DNA of 64,000 bases from positions 1-64,000 of the forward strand of contig NZ_LZTA01000041.1 of assembly GCF_001665875.1 (NCBI RefSeq), in the 5' to 3' direction. A model generated the notes under the pieces. The model did not search any database. It was not told where the DNA came from and was given only the letters and a program-made list of their open reading frames with translations. The DNA comes from Mycobacterium sp. 852002-40037_SCH5390672. GTDB taxonomy: Bacteria; Actinomycetota; Actinomycetes; Mycobacteriales; Mycobacteriaceae. A program made the position numbers and the translations under genes. Shown piece after piece: positions 1 through 9,215 of the stretch (the first letter of the stretch is position 1; every line of letters begins with the position of its first letter).

Positions 1-50
1 TGCCGCGGGCGTCTGAGACGCGGTGCGCCACTTGAGGAAACTGCAAATGT

Positions 51-869
51 TCACGCCATCTCGGCCTCGGCGCGCTCCTCTTCCAGCCGGTCCTTGCTGC
101 GCAGCAATCGCAGCAGCGTGACGAAAAGCAGCCCGCCGACCATGTTTCCGACGACGGCATAGCCGAACCATCCCAGCCAGTCGAGGTAGCCGAACGGCGC
201 CTTCCCGGTGATGAGCGCGCCGAAAATGAGAAGTGAGTCGAGAATCGAATGGAATAACAGAAGTCCGGCGAGGAGGAACGCCGCCGCGACGGCGGCGGCT
301 ATTTTGCCCGGCACCGAGTCGGTGCCGTGTTGCATCCGGGTCATCAATGTGATGACCATTCCGCCGAGAACCGCCAGCGACATGCTTTGCCACGACAGCG
401 GCGCGGCGGCGAAGTGGTTGGCGGACTCGATGGTCTGCGCGTGCAACTGGGGAAAGCCCGTCATGATCAGCAACATGATCACCCAGCCGCCGACGAGATT
501 GGCGAACATCGTGCCGACCCATAGTTTGAGCAGTTGCGCGAGGCTGGCACGCCTGGCGGCCACGGTCACGACCGGAATGATGAAGCCCTCCGTGAAGAGC
601 TCGCTACGACCAAGCAGCAGGGCCAGGAAGCCGATGGAGAATGCCAATCCGGCGACCAGGGGGCGGTGGGTGGCGGCCAGCACCGACAGATAAGCGAGCA
701 CCCCGAGTGCCACCTCGGTCCCGCCGAAGAATCCCGTCACCAGCACGCCTCGCCAGCTGCGGTGTAAGCGCTGGGTGCCCTCGCTCAACATCCTGCTGAA
801 GGCGTCTTCGAGCTCGTCCTCGATCGGACTGTCGGTTTTGCCGAGCTGTCGTCGCACGGTTTCGCTCAT
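51..869 (-). CDS. Formate/nitrite transporter (FNT) family membrane protein
   Basis: The product is a 272-residue integral membrane protein with about six hydrophobic segments and polar ends, the size and layout of FNT channels, which move formate, nitrite or related small monovalent anions. It resembles the mycobacterial FNT-like proteins that have a long charged N-terminus (here about 35 residues rich in Glu, Asp and Arg). The open frame runs further upstream, but the ATG at 869 is preferred: it has a GAGGAAG ribosome site a few bases upstream, and the extension reads like non-coding sequence. It is divergent from the P450 gene, with 214 bp between them. Family membership is fairly secure; the substrate is unknown. 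Confidence 0.8.
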   Translation of the reverse strand: MSETVRRQLGKTDSPIEDELEDAFSRMLSEGTQRLHRSWRGVLVTGFFGGTEVALGVLAYLSVLAATHRPLVAGLAFSIGFLALLLGRSELFTEGFIIPVVTVAARRASLAQLLKLWVGTMFANLVGGWVIMLLIMTGFPQLHAQTIESANHFAAAPLSWQSMSLAVLGGMVITLMTRMQHGTDSVPGKIAAAVAAAFLLAGLLLFHSILDSLLIFGALITGKAPFGYLDWLGWFGYAVVGNMVGGLLFVTLLRLLRSKDRLEEERAEAEMA

Positions 870-1083
870 GATGACTTCCTCGCAGGTAATCGGCCGCAGA
901 AACCGTCCTATACCCATTTCGCGGGCCAGGTCGCTACGGCGCGACACGTTAGCTGCACCACATGCCGAGTGCGGTCGACGGCCCCGTGCCTTCCCAGAGC
1001 GCGATCGGTTGTGGGGAATACCACAGCGCCTACTGTAAGGTCCACGGTACGAAGCACATGCCCGCAGCGGGGAAGGGTGAACC

Positions 1084-2301
1084 GTGCCAAACACCATTGA
1101 TGCGCGTAATCAGCTACGCCCGGACGTTGATCTGACCGACGGCGCCTTCTACGCGGGCGACTCCCGACCGGTCTATCGATGGATGCGCGAGCACGAGCCG
1201 GTCTTCCGGGACCGCAACGGGCTGGCGGCCGCGGCGACCTACCAGGCGGTGATCGACGCCGAGCGGGCGCCTGAGTTGTTCTCCAACGCCGGCGGTATCC
1301 GGCCGGACCAGGACGCGCCGCCGATGATGATCGCGATGGATGACCCCGCGCATCTACTGCGGCGCAAGCTGGTCAACGCGGGGTTTACCCGCAAACGCGT
1401 CAAGGACAGGGAGTATTCGATCGGCGCGCTGTGCGATGCGCTGATCGACAACGTCTGCGAACGGGGCGAGTGCGACTTCGTTTGGGACCTCGCCGCTCCA
1501 TTGCCCATGGCGGTGATCGGCGACATGCTCGGGGTGCTTCCCGAGGAACGCCAGATGTTCCTTCGCTGGTCCGACGACATGGTGACGTTGCTCAGCAGCA
1601 CCACCGCACAAGAAGATTTTCAGGTCTCGGTGGACGCATTCGCCGCCTACACCGAATACATGACGGCCATGATCGCGGCGCGCAAGGCGGAGCCGACCGA
1701 CGACCTGGTCAGCGTGCTGGTGCACGCGGAGGTGGACGGCGAGAAGCTGGCCGACCACGAGATCGTCACCGAGGTGTTGTTGCTGCTCATCGGTGGCGAT
1801 GAGACCACCCGGCACACGCTGTCCGGGGGCACCGCGCAGATTCTGCGTCACCCGCAACAGCAGCAGCAACTGATCAACGACGTGGCTCTACTACCGAATG
1901 CGATCGAGGAGATGCTGCGGTGGACTGCCCCGGTCAAGAACATGGCCCGCACCATGACCTGTGACCTCGACTTCCACGGCGCACAGCTCGAGCACGGCGA
2001 GAAGATCATCCTGTTGTTCGAATCGGCGAACTTCGACGAGGCGGTGTTCGGTGATCCGGAGAACTTCCGAATTGACCGATACCCCAACAACCATCTGGCG
2101 TTCGGGTTCGGAACCCACTTTTGTCTGGGCAATCAGCTGGCACGCCTGGAGCTGTCCATAATGCTCGAGCGATTGCTGAAACGCCTTTCGGATATGCGGC
2201 TGGCGTCCGAGGAGCCGCTGCCGCTGCGGCCGGCCAACTTTGTCAGCGGTCTGGAAAAGATGCCAGTCAAATTCACGCCGGCGCCGCGGTCAGGCGCCTG
2301 A
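1084..2301 (+). CDS. cyp142: Cytochrome P450 CYP142 (steroid/cholesterol C26-27 monooxygenase)
   Basis: This 405-residue P450 closely matches what I remember of M. tuberculosis CYP142 along its whole length, including the N-terminal VDLTDGAFYA, NGLAAA.TYQAVIDAER and SNAGGIRPDQ blocks. CYP142 oxidises the terminal side-chain carbon of cholesterol and cholestenone to start side-chain breakdown. Visible signatures are the I-helix GGDETT at 237-242, the K-helix ExxR at 276-279, and the heme loop FGFGTHFCLGN with Cys347 as thiolate ligand. GTG at 1084 is the start, with GGGGAAGG just upstream. No redox partner gene is adjacent. The usual igr cholesterol cluster is not seen here, so the gene has a separate context. 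No clear KstR box was found upstream. Confidence 0.93.
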   Translation: MPNTIDARNQLRPDVDLTDGAFYAGDSRPVYRWMREHEPVFRDRNGLAAAATYQAVIDAERAPELFSNAGGIRPDQDAPPMMIAMDDPAHLLRRKLVNAGFTRKRVKDREYSIGALCDALIDNVCERGECDFVWDLAAPLPMAVIGDMLGVLPEERQMFLRWSDDMVTLLSSTTAQEDFQVSVDAFAAYTEYMTAMIAARKAEPTDDLVSVLVHAEVDGEKLADHEIVTEVLLLLIGGDETTRHTLSGGTAQILRHPQQQQQLINDVALLPNAIEEMLRWTAPVKNMARTMTCDLDFHGAQLEHGEKIILLFESANFDEAVFGDPENFRIDRYPNNHLAFGFGTHFCLGNQLARLELSIMLERLLKRLSDMRLASEEPLPLRPANFVSGLEKMPVKFTPAPRSGA

Positions 2302-2322
2302 TCTCGGCCTGGGACCGAGGCT

Positions 2323-2781
2323 TCAACGTTGTTGGTGACCGCCAGGCTCTGCGTCGGTCGCGTAATCCAGGTAGACGCTGGTGCCGTTGGGGCGGGCATG
2401 GATGGTGCAGTGGTCGGAAAGGCTGTGCATCAGCGTGATGCCGCGCGACGCATGGGGATCGTTGGACTGCCTCGACGAGGGTTTCCGCCAACTTCCGCGG
2501 TCACTGATGCACACCCGAATTGACTCGGCGTCGGGGTCGTAGCTGGCCTGCAGCTTCATGGCGCCGACCTGGCGGTGCGAGCGATAAGCGTGCTCAACAC
2601 AATTCGCCAACGCTTCGTTGACTCCCAAAACGACATCCTCACGAATTACTTCCGGCGCGTGCACCTCGTGCTGCAGCCACCGTTGCAGCGCACGACGCCA
2701 GTCCGCCACCGTATCGGGGCGGGCTGTGCCCGCAAGCGTCAGCCGCACCGGCGTGGCAGTCTCCGGCAGTAGTGGACCCAT
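2323..2781 (-). CDS. RsbW-like ATP-binding anti-sigma factor (HATPase domain)
   Basis: A single GHKL/HATPase domain of 152 residues. The N-box reads NEALAN (55-60) and is followed by an ADP-contact region with SDRGSW. This is the typical single-domain layout of RsbW/SpoIIAB-type serine kinases, which sequester a sigma factor and phosphorylate an anti-anti-sigma antagonist. In mycobacteria such free-standing proteins usually feed SigF-type networks. No sigma factor or STAS antagonist is next to it, so the partner is unknown. It converges on cyp142 with a 21-bp gap, and 112 bp separate its start from the upstream dehydrogenase. Confidence 0.82.
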   Translation of the reverse strand: MGPLLPETATPVRLTLAGTARPDTVADWRRALQRWLQHEVHAPEVIREDVVLGVNEALANCVEHAYRSHRQVGAMKLQASYDPDAESIRVCISDRGSWRKPSSRQSNDPHASRGITLMHSLSDHCTIHARPNGTSVYLDYATDAEPGGHQQR

Positions 2782-2893
2782 GAGACCCGCATACCCAGTT
2801 GAAGTTGGAGCAATAACCTTCTGCGAGTATCACTTCGGCCACCGATGGATAGCCGTCCAGAATCACCAGGTCACGGCGTCGTGTTGGCAGGTT

Positions 2894-3859
2894 CTAATGG
2901 CGCCGCGGCAGGACGGGTGTGACCAGTTCGCCGGTGCTGAGGTAGCTGTCGAGGTTGCGGATGGCCAGCAGTGCCATGGCCCGCCGGGTCCGCGCGGTGG
3001 CGCTGCCGATGTGTGGAAGAAGCACAACGTTGTCCAGACCGAACAACTGCGCGGGTACCTGCGGTTCTTCGGCGAAGACGTCCAGGCCCGCTCCCGCCAG
3101 TTCTCCGGCGGTCAGCAATTCCACCAGCGCGGCCTCGTCGACGACACTGCCCCGCGCAATGTTGATCAGGTAACCCTCGGGACCAAGAGCCTGCAGCACG
3201 GCCCGGTCGACTAGCTTGCGCGTATTGCCGTCGCCTGTGGTGGCGATGACCAGGACGTCCACCGATTCGGCGAGCTCCACGGGAGACCCGGCATAGCGGA
3301 ATGGCGATCCCTCGATGCGGTGGCGGTTGTGATAGGCGATGGCACAGTCGAATCCGAGCAGCCTGGTCGCGATCGCCGAACCGATCCGGCCCATGCCCAG
3401 GATGCCGACCTGGAGGCCGCTGACATCCCTGGCATAGGGAAACGGGCCCTCCCGTGCCCAACGGCCGGCGCGCACGTAGCGGTCGGCCGCACCGAAACGC
3501 CGCAGTGTCATCAGAATCAGGCCCATCGCCGTGTCGGCGACTGTGTCCGACAACACGTCGGGGGTGTTGCTCACACCGATGCCGCGGCGTTTCGCCGCAC
3601 CCAAATCGATCAGGTCCACCCCCGCCCCGTTGTTGACGATGACCTCCAGATTGGGCAGCGCCGCGATGGTGTCGGCATCGACGCCGGGCGATCCCGATGT
3701 CACCAACACGCGCACGTCGGCACCATGCTCGGTCAGGAACTGCGTTCTCGCGGGACCATCGGGCAGCCGCGGCATCGCATACCGCGCGGCCAACTCCTGT
3801 TCGAACGTCGGCTCCATCTCGCCGACCCTGAGCACCCCGCTGACCTTCTTCGCCGTCAC
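2894..3859 (-). CDS. D-isomer 2-hydroxyacid dehydrogenase, NAD-binding
   Basis: A 321-residue member of the GyaR/SerA-type family, which interconverts 2-keto acids and D-2-hydroxy acids with NAD(P)H (glyoxylate/hydroxypyruvate reductase and relatives). The Rossmann motif GMGRIG lies at 155-160. The expected catalytic residues are Arg236 in IARGSVVDEA, Glu265 in FAEEP and His283 in LPHIGSAT. It lacks the C-terminal ACT domain of phosphoglycerate dehydrogenase, so serine biosynthesis is unlikely. It starts at a GTG and is divergent from the LLM-family gene at 4111. The substrate cannot be read from the sequence. Confidence 0.88.
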   Translation of the reverse strand: MTAKKVSGVLRVGEMEPTFEQELAARYAMPRLPDGPARTQFLTEHGADVRVLVTSGSPGVDADTIAALPNLEVIVNNGAGVDLIDLGAAKRRGIGVSNTPDVLSDTVADTAMGLILMTLRRFGAADRYVRAGRWAREGPFPYARDVSGLQVGILGMGRIGSAIATRLLGFDCAIAYHNRHRIEGSPFRYAGSPVELAESVDVLVIATTGDGNTRKLVDRAVLQALGPEGYLINIARGSVVDEAALVELLTAGELAGAGLDVFAEEPQVPAQLFGLDNVVLLPHIGSATARTRRAMALLAIRNLDSYLSTGELVTPVLPRRH

Positions 3860-4110
3860 GACTACATCATCGTCGAAGACGGCGCCGGCTCGGCCAACCG
3901 GCGGCGGAATACCCCGGCAACGGCCGTCGCTGATTCAGCGCGGCGTTGCCCGCCATTCCCCCGGGTACCACATCACAATCGTTGCTTTTCAGCGACCACT
4001 TGCGCCAGAGGTGAGAAGGCGGCACCGCCCCGAATCCCATGCGCTGCGCTGTCAGGCTGTGTTTTTCGTTGCGCGGGAAGTAATCCTGATGCGACGTGGT
4101 TGAACCACGA

Positions 4111-4968
4111 ATGCGTATCGGAGTCGTCTTTCCGCAGACCGAGCTCGGCTCGGACCCGACCGTCCTGCGCACGTACGGTCAACGCGTCGAGGAACTGGGA
4201 TTCACCCACATCCTCGCCTACGACCACGTCGTTGGTGCGGACCCGACGGTGCACCACGGCTTTCAGGGCCCCTATGACATCGACTCGACTTTTCATGAGC
4301 CGTTCGTCATGTTCGGCTACCTGGCCGCTGTTACCTCACTGGAACTCGTCACCGGTGTCATCATTTTGCCGCAACGCCAATCGGTGTTGGTGGCCAAGCA
4401 GGCCGCCGAAGTCGATGTGCTCACCGGGGGCCGCTTGCGGCTGGGCATCGGATTGGGTTGGAACGCCGTCGAATACGAGGCCCTTGGGGAGTCGTTCACG
4501 AACCGCGGCAAACGGTCCGAAGAACAGGTCGAGGTCATGCGCAAGCTGTGGACCGAACGGTCTGTCACCTTCAACGGCAGGTACCACACGGTGACCGCGG
4601 CCGGACTGGCCCCATTGCCCACCCAGCGGCCGATACCCGTGTGGTTTGGTGCGGCCTCGGATCGTGCGTACGAACGGGCGGGTCGCCTCGGCGACGGATG
4701 GTTCCCCATGGTGGAGCCGGGTCCCGGCCTGGACCAGGCGCTCGAGCGGGTGAACCGTGCGGCCGAAGCGGCGGGTCGTGACCCGAAGCGCCTCGGAATG
4801 GAAGGCCGGGTCAGCTGGACCAATGACCCCGACAAGCTAGCCGCCACCATCGCCGCCTGGAAGGCCGCCGGCGCCAGCCACCTGTCGGTGAACACCATGA
4901 AGGCGGGTTTCACGAATGTCGACGAACACCTCGCCGCCCTGGAGCAGGTCGCTACCGACCTGAAGTAG
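4111..4968 (+). CDS. LLM class F420-dependent oxidoreductase
   Basis: About 285 residues of a luciferase-like monooxygenase TIM barrel. The MRIGVVFPQTE start, the mid-protein blocks LTGGRLRLGIGLGWNAVEYEALG and PIPVWFGAASDRAYERAGRLGDGW, and the total length are those of the mycobacterial F420-dependent LLM subgroup, which transfers hydride between F420H2 and unidentified small molecules. A GTG five codons upstream (4096) is also possible, but neither start has a strong ribosome site; ATG at 4111 gives the family-typical N-terminus. The 250 bp upstream, shared with the divergent dehydrogenase, show no gene. Confidence 0.87.
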   Translation: MRIGVVFPQTELGSDPTVLRTYGQRVEELGFTHILAYDHVVGADPTVHHGFQGPYDIDSTFHEPFVMFGYLAAVTSLELVTGVIILPQRQSVLVAKQAAEVDVLTGGRLRLGIGLGWNAVEYEALGESFTNRGKRSEEQVEVMRKLWTERSVTFNGRYHTVTAAGLAPLPTQRPIPVWFGAASDRAYERAGRLGDGWFPMVEPGPGLDQALERVNRAAEAAGRDPKRLGMEGRVSWTNDPDKLAATIAAWKAAGASHLSVNTMKAGFTNVDEHLAALEQVATDLK

Positions 4969-4998
4969 CGGCCGAGGTTGACGCGTCGGTTTACTTGT

Positions 4999-6615
4999 TC
5001 ACTTGTTCGCCGATGCGGATAACTCCTCCACCAGGCTCAAATGCACATTGCGGCGGTGGGCCTTTGATGACGTCCCCGCGGGTCCAACGGGTTCCATCAG
5101 TCCACTTAGGACCTGGTTGTCAGGGTCACTCGCTTCGACCGTGTCACGAACATGGACCTGTCCGCCGGTAGCGCAGTGCCGCCGTTGCCAGTCGCTGATC
5201 GCCTGGTGCGCTGCGTGGTCGAGATAGTTCGTGAGCAGGTGGATGGTCACCGACGTCCGTTCGGGGACGGACGCCAGGACGGCGGTCAGCCGGGGCAAGG
5301 CCAGGAACGTGCATGCGCCCTCGACGACGACGTGCCATCCGTCACCGACGGGCTTGGCCTCGATCCTGGCTCGCACCACCCGCCATCCGGTGACGACGAC
5401 GGCCAGCACAAGTCCGATCATCACGCCGTGCAGCAGGTTGAGGAAGACGACGCTGACCACGGTCACCAGGTAGACGGCGAGATCGCCGTTGCGCAAGGCG
5501 GTTTCGATATGCGCCGGCTTCAACAGTTCGATGCCGATGACGATGAGAAGGCCGGCAAGTGCCGCCGTGGGGATCTTTTCGACCAGACCCGCGAAGGGCA
5601 CGGCGAAAAGCAATATCCAAATACCGTGCAGGATAGTCGATGCGCGTGTTTTTGCGCCGGCATTCACGTTGGCCGCACTGCGCACGATGACACCGGCGAT
5701 GGGAAGCCCGCCGATTGCACCTGACGCGATGTTCGCCGCGCCCTGCCCGATCAGCTCACGGTTGAAGTCAGTTCGCGGCCCGTTGTGCATTCGGTCGATC
5801 GACACCGCGGTCAGCAGGCTCTGGACGCTGGTGATCAAGGTGACGGTGATGACGGCGATGACGACAGCTCCCCAATTCCCGTGTGGCAGCGACGGCAACC
5901 GCAGCGCCTCGAGGACAGAGCCATCCAGGGCGATCCGGGATACGTTGAACGGGAAGACCATCGAGATAGCAGTGACCACCACGATCGCGACCAGCGGGCC
6001 GGGGATACTGGCAATCCGGGCCGGAACCCAGCGCCAGGCAACCAGAATGGCGATCACCAATAGACCCAGGACAAGCCCCGGCCGGTGAGCACCGAGAATC
6101 TGTGCGGGCAGGCCGGTGACATTGCTCCAAGCCGAGCTTTTCGAAGCACCTCCCAGCAATACGTGCACTTGCTGCAGGGCAATCGTAATTCCGATGCCGG
6201 CCAGCATGGCGTGCACCACGACGGGTGAGATCGCCAGCGCGGCGCGGGCAATCCTGCTGAACCCCAACAGGACTTGCAGAATGCCAGCTACCACGGTGAT
6301 GAAACAGGTTATTGCCCAGCCAAACTGAGAGACCAGGTCGGCGACAATGACGGTGAGCCCGGCAGCCGGGCCGCTCACCTGCAACGGTGAGCCGCCAATC
6401 CATCCGGCCACCACTCCCCCAACGATCGCTGCGATCAGGCCGGCCAGAACCGGTGCGTCTGAAGCAATCGCGATACCGAGCGACAACGGGAGCGCCACCA
6501 GGAAGACCACCAACGAGGCCGGCAGGTCGTACCGCAGCGTCTCGCGCATCCGGTCGATTCGGGATGAAATTGCGTCCTGTGTACCCTGCCGACCTGGCTG
6601 TTTCACGTCTTGCAC
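4999..6615 (-). CDS. SulP family inorganic anion transporter
   Basis: A 538-residue SulP/SLC26 permease. The N-terminal half carries the usual SulP pattern (LPASLVVFLVALPLSLGIAIASDAP, then GSPLQVSGPAAGLTVIVADLV), followed by about ten membrane segments. The cytoplasmic tail from about residue 430 looks like a short or diverged STAS region (a FLALPRLTAVLASVP-like strand and helix). SulP proteins carry sulfate, bicarbonate or similar anions; no carbonic anhydrase domain is fused, unlike Rv3273. The start is GTG at 6615, with GGGGAGGG five bases upstream. It converges on the LLM gene. Confidence 0.88.
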   Translation of the reverse strand: MQDVKQPGRQGTQDAISSRIDRMRETLRYDLPASLVVFLVALPLSLGIAIASDAPVLAGLIAAIVGGVVAGWIGGSPLQVSGPAAGLTVIVADLVSQFGWAITCFITVVAGILQVLLGFSRIARAALAISPVVVHAMLAGIGITIALQQVHVLLGGASKSSAWSNVTGLPAQILGAHRPGLVLGLLVIAILVAWRWVPARIASIPGPLVAIVVVTAISMVFPFNVSRIALDGSVLEALRLPSLPHGNWGAVVIAVITVTLITSVQSLLTAVSIDRMHNGPRTDFNRELIGQGAANIASGAIGGLPIAGVIVRSAANVNAGAKTRASTILHGIWILLFAVPFAGLVEKIPTAALAGLLIVIGIELLKPAHIETALRNGDLAVYLVTVVSVVFLNLLHGVMIGLVLAVVVTGWRVVRARIEAKPVGDGWHVVVEGACTFLALPRLTAVLASVPERTSVTIHLLTNYLDHAAHQAISDWQRRHCATGGQVHVRDTVEASDPDNQVLSGLMEPVGPAGTSSKAHRRNVHLSLVEELSASANK

Positions 6616-6874
6616 GCGGCCCTCCCCGGAATTGGTCCTTTAGCGGTGGGCTTTTAGATATCCGCCCGATCACGGCCAGTAGAAGGTGCGTAAAGCCGTG
6701 TAGCGCAGGCGATTACAAATACCGCGAACGTCATTGTCCGGCTGGATAAGCCTGGCCTATGCGTTCGAAGGTATGTGGGCGGGCACAAGGGGTCAACCGG
6801 ACGGGCCGAGCGCATACCGAATGCAAATTTTTCGGTACGCATCGCAGGCAGCGGAGTCATCCGGCGGAAAGCGG
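6616..6874. other. Intergenic 259 bp, no gene seen
   Basis: This lies between the SulP start and the stop of the Ddn-like gene. No supportable short reading frame, hairpin or RNA gene was found. It must contain the sulP promoter, but I could not single out convincing -35/-10 boxes. Confidence 0.4.
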
Positions 6875-7297
6875 TTACTCCAGAACGAAAACCGGGATCT
6901 GCCGCGCCGTCTTTGTCTTGTATTCCGCGTAGGGAGGAAAGGCCTCAACGGCCCGCTGCCACCACTCCTCGCGCTCGGCGCCCTCGACCTCGCGAGCCGT
7001 CAAGCTGACGATCTTGTCGCCATCTTGCAGCGTCACCGCCGGATTCGCCTTCAGGTTGAAGTACCACACCGGATGTTCCGGGGCGCCGCCGTGGGACGCG
7101 ACAATGACGTAGCGGCCATCTTTCTCGACCCGCATCAGCGGTACGTAGCGCTGTTTGCCGGACTTCGCCCCGGTGACGGTCAGCAGGACGATGGGCCGGT
7201 CGAAAACCTCGACTCCGTCGGTCGTGCCTCGACTCAAGATCTGTTCGGTTTGGTCGCGCACCCATCCCCTGGGGCTCAACTCGATTTCGTCAGCCAT
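6875..7297 (-). CDS. Nitroreductase/deazaflavin-dependent oxidoreductase (Ddn-like)
   Basis: A 140-residue split-barrel protein of the Ddn/FDOR-A family. The typical strand-turn TGAKSGKQRYVPL is followed by VIVASHGGAPEHPVWYFNL, the two hallmark segments around the F420 or lipid-quinone pocket. Relatives reduce menaquinone-like quinones with F420H2, and Ddn activates pretomanid. ATG at 7297 is preferred over the upstream GTG because the family begins close to this point. It is divergent from the TIGR00027 methyltransferase, with 157 bp shared. Confidence 0.85.
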   Translation of the reverse strand: MADEIELSPRGWVRDQTEQILSRGTTDGVEVFDRPIVLLTVTGAKSGKQRYVPLMRVEKDGRYVIVASHGGAPEHPVWYFNLKANPAVTLQDGDKIVSLTAREVEGAEREEWWQRAVEAFPPYAEYKTKTARQIPVFVLE

Positions 7298-7395
7298 ACC
7301 TACAGCGAACACCCGACGCCGCTACTCGATTCCCCGGGTCCCGGCTGCACGGGCCGACGCCGATCGGACCGTCGCTTCCTGCGGGAAGGGTACAG

Positions 7396-7423
7396 TTGAC
7401 TTGTCACTTATATGAGCTAACTA
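7396..7423 (+). promoter_or_regulatory. Possible sigma-A-type promoter of the methyltransferase
   Basis: A TTGACT at 7396-7401 is followed about 16 bp later by TAACTA at 7418-7423, about 30 bp before the GTG start at 7455. An AGAGGAG ribosome site lies just upstream of that GTG. The promoter is an eye match only. Confidence 0.35.
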
Positions 7424-7454
7424 ATCGCGCGACAGTCGCGGAGAGGAGTCGGGT

Positions 7455-8354
7455 GTGGCCCGCACCGAGAACGACACCTGGGACTTGGCATCCAGCGTCG
7501 GAGCCACCGCGACAGCGGTCGCCGCACAGCGGGCGATCGCTTCCAGGGCACCGGACGCTTTGCTGGATGACCCCTGGGCCGAGCCACTCGTCCGCGCAGT
7601 CGGCATCGATACCTTCGTCAAGCTCGTCGAAAACCAGCTCGATCGCAGCGACGATCCGCTGCTGAACCGACAGGCCGTGAAGGAACAGATCACGGTGCGC
7701 ACCCGGTTCTTCGACGACTTCTTTGTGCAAGCGACCGAATCCGGAATCCAGCAAGCGGTGATTCTGGCATCCGGGTTGGACACCAGGGCTTACCGGTTGC
7801 CCTGGCCGGCGGGCACCGTCGTGTACGAGATCGACCAACCCGAGGTGATCGAGTTCAAGACGCGGACTCTGGCCGATCTGGGCGCCACGCCGAGCGCGGA
7901 GCGCCGTACCGTGTCGATCGACCTGCGCGAGGACTGGCCGCTCGCCCTGACCGCAACCGGATTCGATCCTGCGCAGCCGACCGCGTGGAGCGCCGAGGGA
8001 CTGCTCGTTTACCTGCCGCCCGAGGCGCAAGACCGTTTATTCGACAACATCGCGGCCGTTTCGGCTCCGGGCAGCCGGATCGCCACCGAACACCTGGACC
8101 TGCGCAACATCCCCTCGGACTGGGCGCAGAAGCTGACCGAGCGGTCTCGGCGCATTGGCTCGAGTATCAATCTGGCCGAATTGTTCTACACCGGCGAGCG
8201 CAATACGGCCGCCGAATACCTGGGCGCACGTGGTTGGCAGATTGATGTTCGGACAACCGAGCAGGCTTTTGCCGCACACGGGTTCGCAGTGCCGAACGAC
8301 GAATTGGCCTCATTCGGCGACGCATCCGGCTACCTGACGGCGAGGCTCAAGTAG
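7455..8354 (+). CDS. Putative SAM-dependent methyltransferase (TIGR00027/Rv0726c type)
   Basis: A 299-residue member of the large mycobacterial family of putative S-adenosylmethionine-dependent methyltransferases. Characteristic stretches are [18 protein letters not shown] near the N-terminus, the glycine loop [13 protein letters not shown], the acidic [11 protein letters not shown] after strand 2, and [18 protein letters not shown]. Members carry leucine-carboxyl-methyltransferase-like folds, and their substrates are mostly unknown. The start is GTG at 7455, with AGAGGAG upstream. It is followed on the same strand, after 150 bp, by an unrelated methyltransferase with its own operator-like palindromes. 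Confidence 0.9.
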   Translation: MARTENDTWDLASSVGATATAVAAQRAIASRAPDALLDDPWAEPLVRAVGIDTFVKLVENQLDRSDDPLLNRQAVKEQITVRTRFFDDFFVQATESGIQQAVILASGLDTRAYRLPWPAGTVVYEIDQPEVIEFKTRTLADLGATPSAERRTVSIDLREDWPLALTATGFDPAQPTAWSAEGLLVYLPPEAQDRLFDNIAAVSAPGSRIATEHLDLRNIPSDWAQKLTERSRRIGSSINLAELFYTGERNTAAEYLGARGWQIDVRTTEQAFAAHGFAVPNDELASFGDASGYLTARLK

Positions 8355-8441
8355 GAAGAACCACCGGGGATATCGCCTGCGTGGCCAGGGTATGTCGGCG
8401 CGAGATTGTTTCGGCGGCCAAAGCTGCATCCACCGCGATGA

Positions 8442-9194
<753 letters not shown>

Positions 9195-9215
9195 CGGCGC
9201 ACTGGAGCGCACGGC

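Noticed and set aside
9..21. Short inverted repeat GCGTCT-G-AGACGC at the window edge
   Set aside because: The loop is one base and the gene it might terminate lies outside the window.
943..950. Possible KstR box (GACACGTT) upstream of cyp142
   Set aside because: It differs from the AACnnGTT core and lacks the flanking T/A symmetry; too weak to call.
3320..4594. 424-codon plus-strand ORF
   Set aside because: It is antisense to the D-2-hydroxyacid dehydrogenase and overlaps the LLM gene in another frame; composition and lack of motifs mark it as a high-GC shadow.
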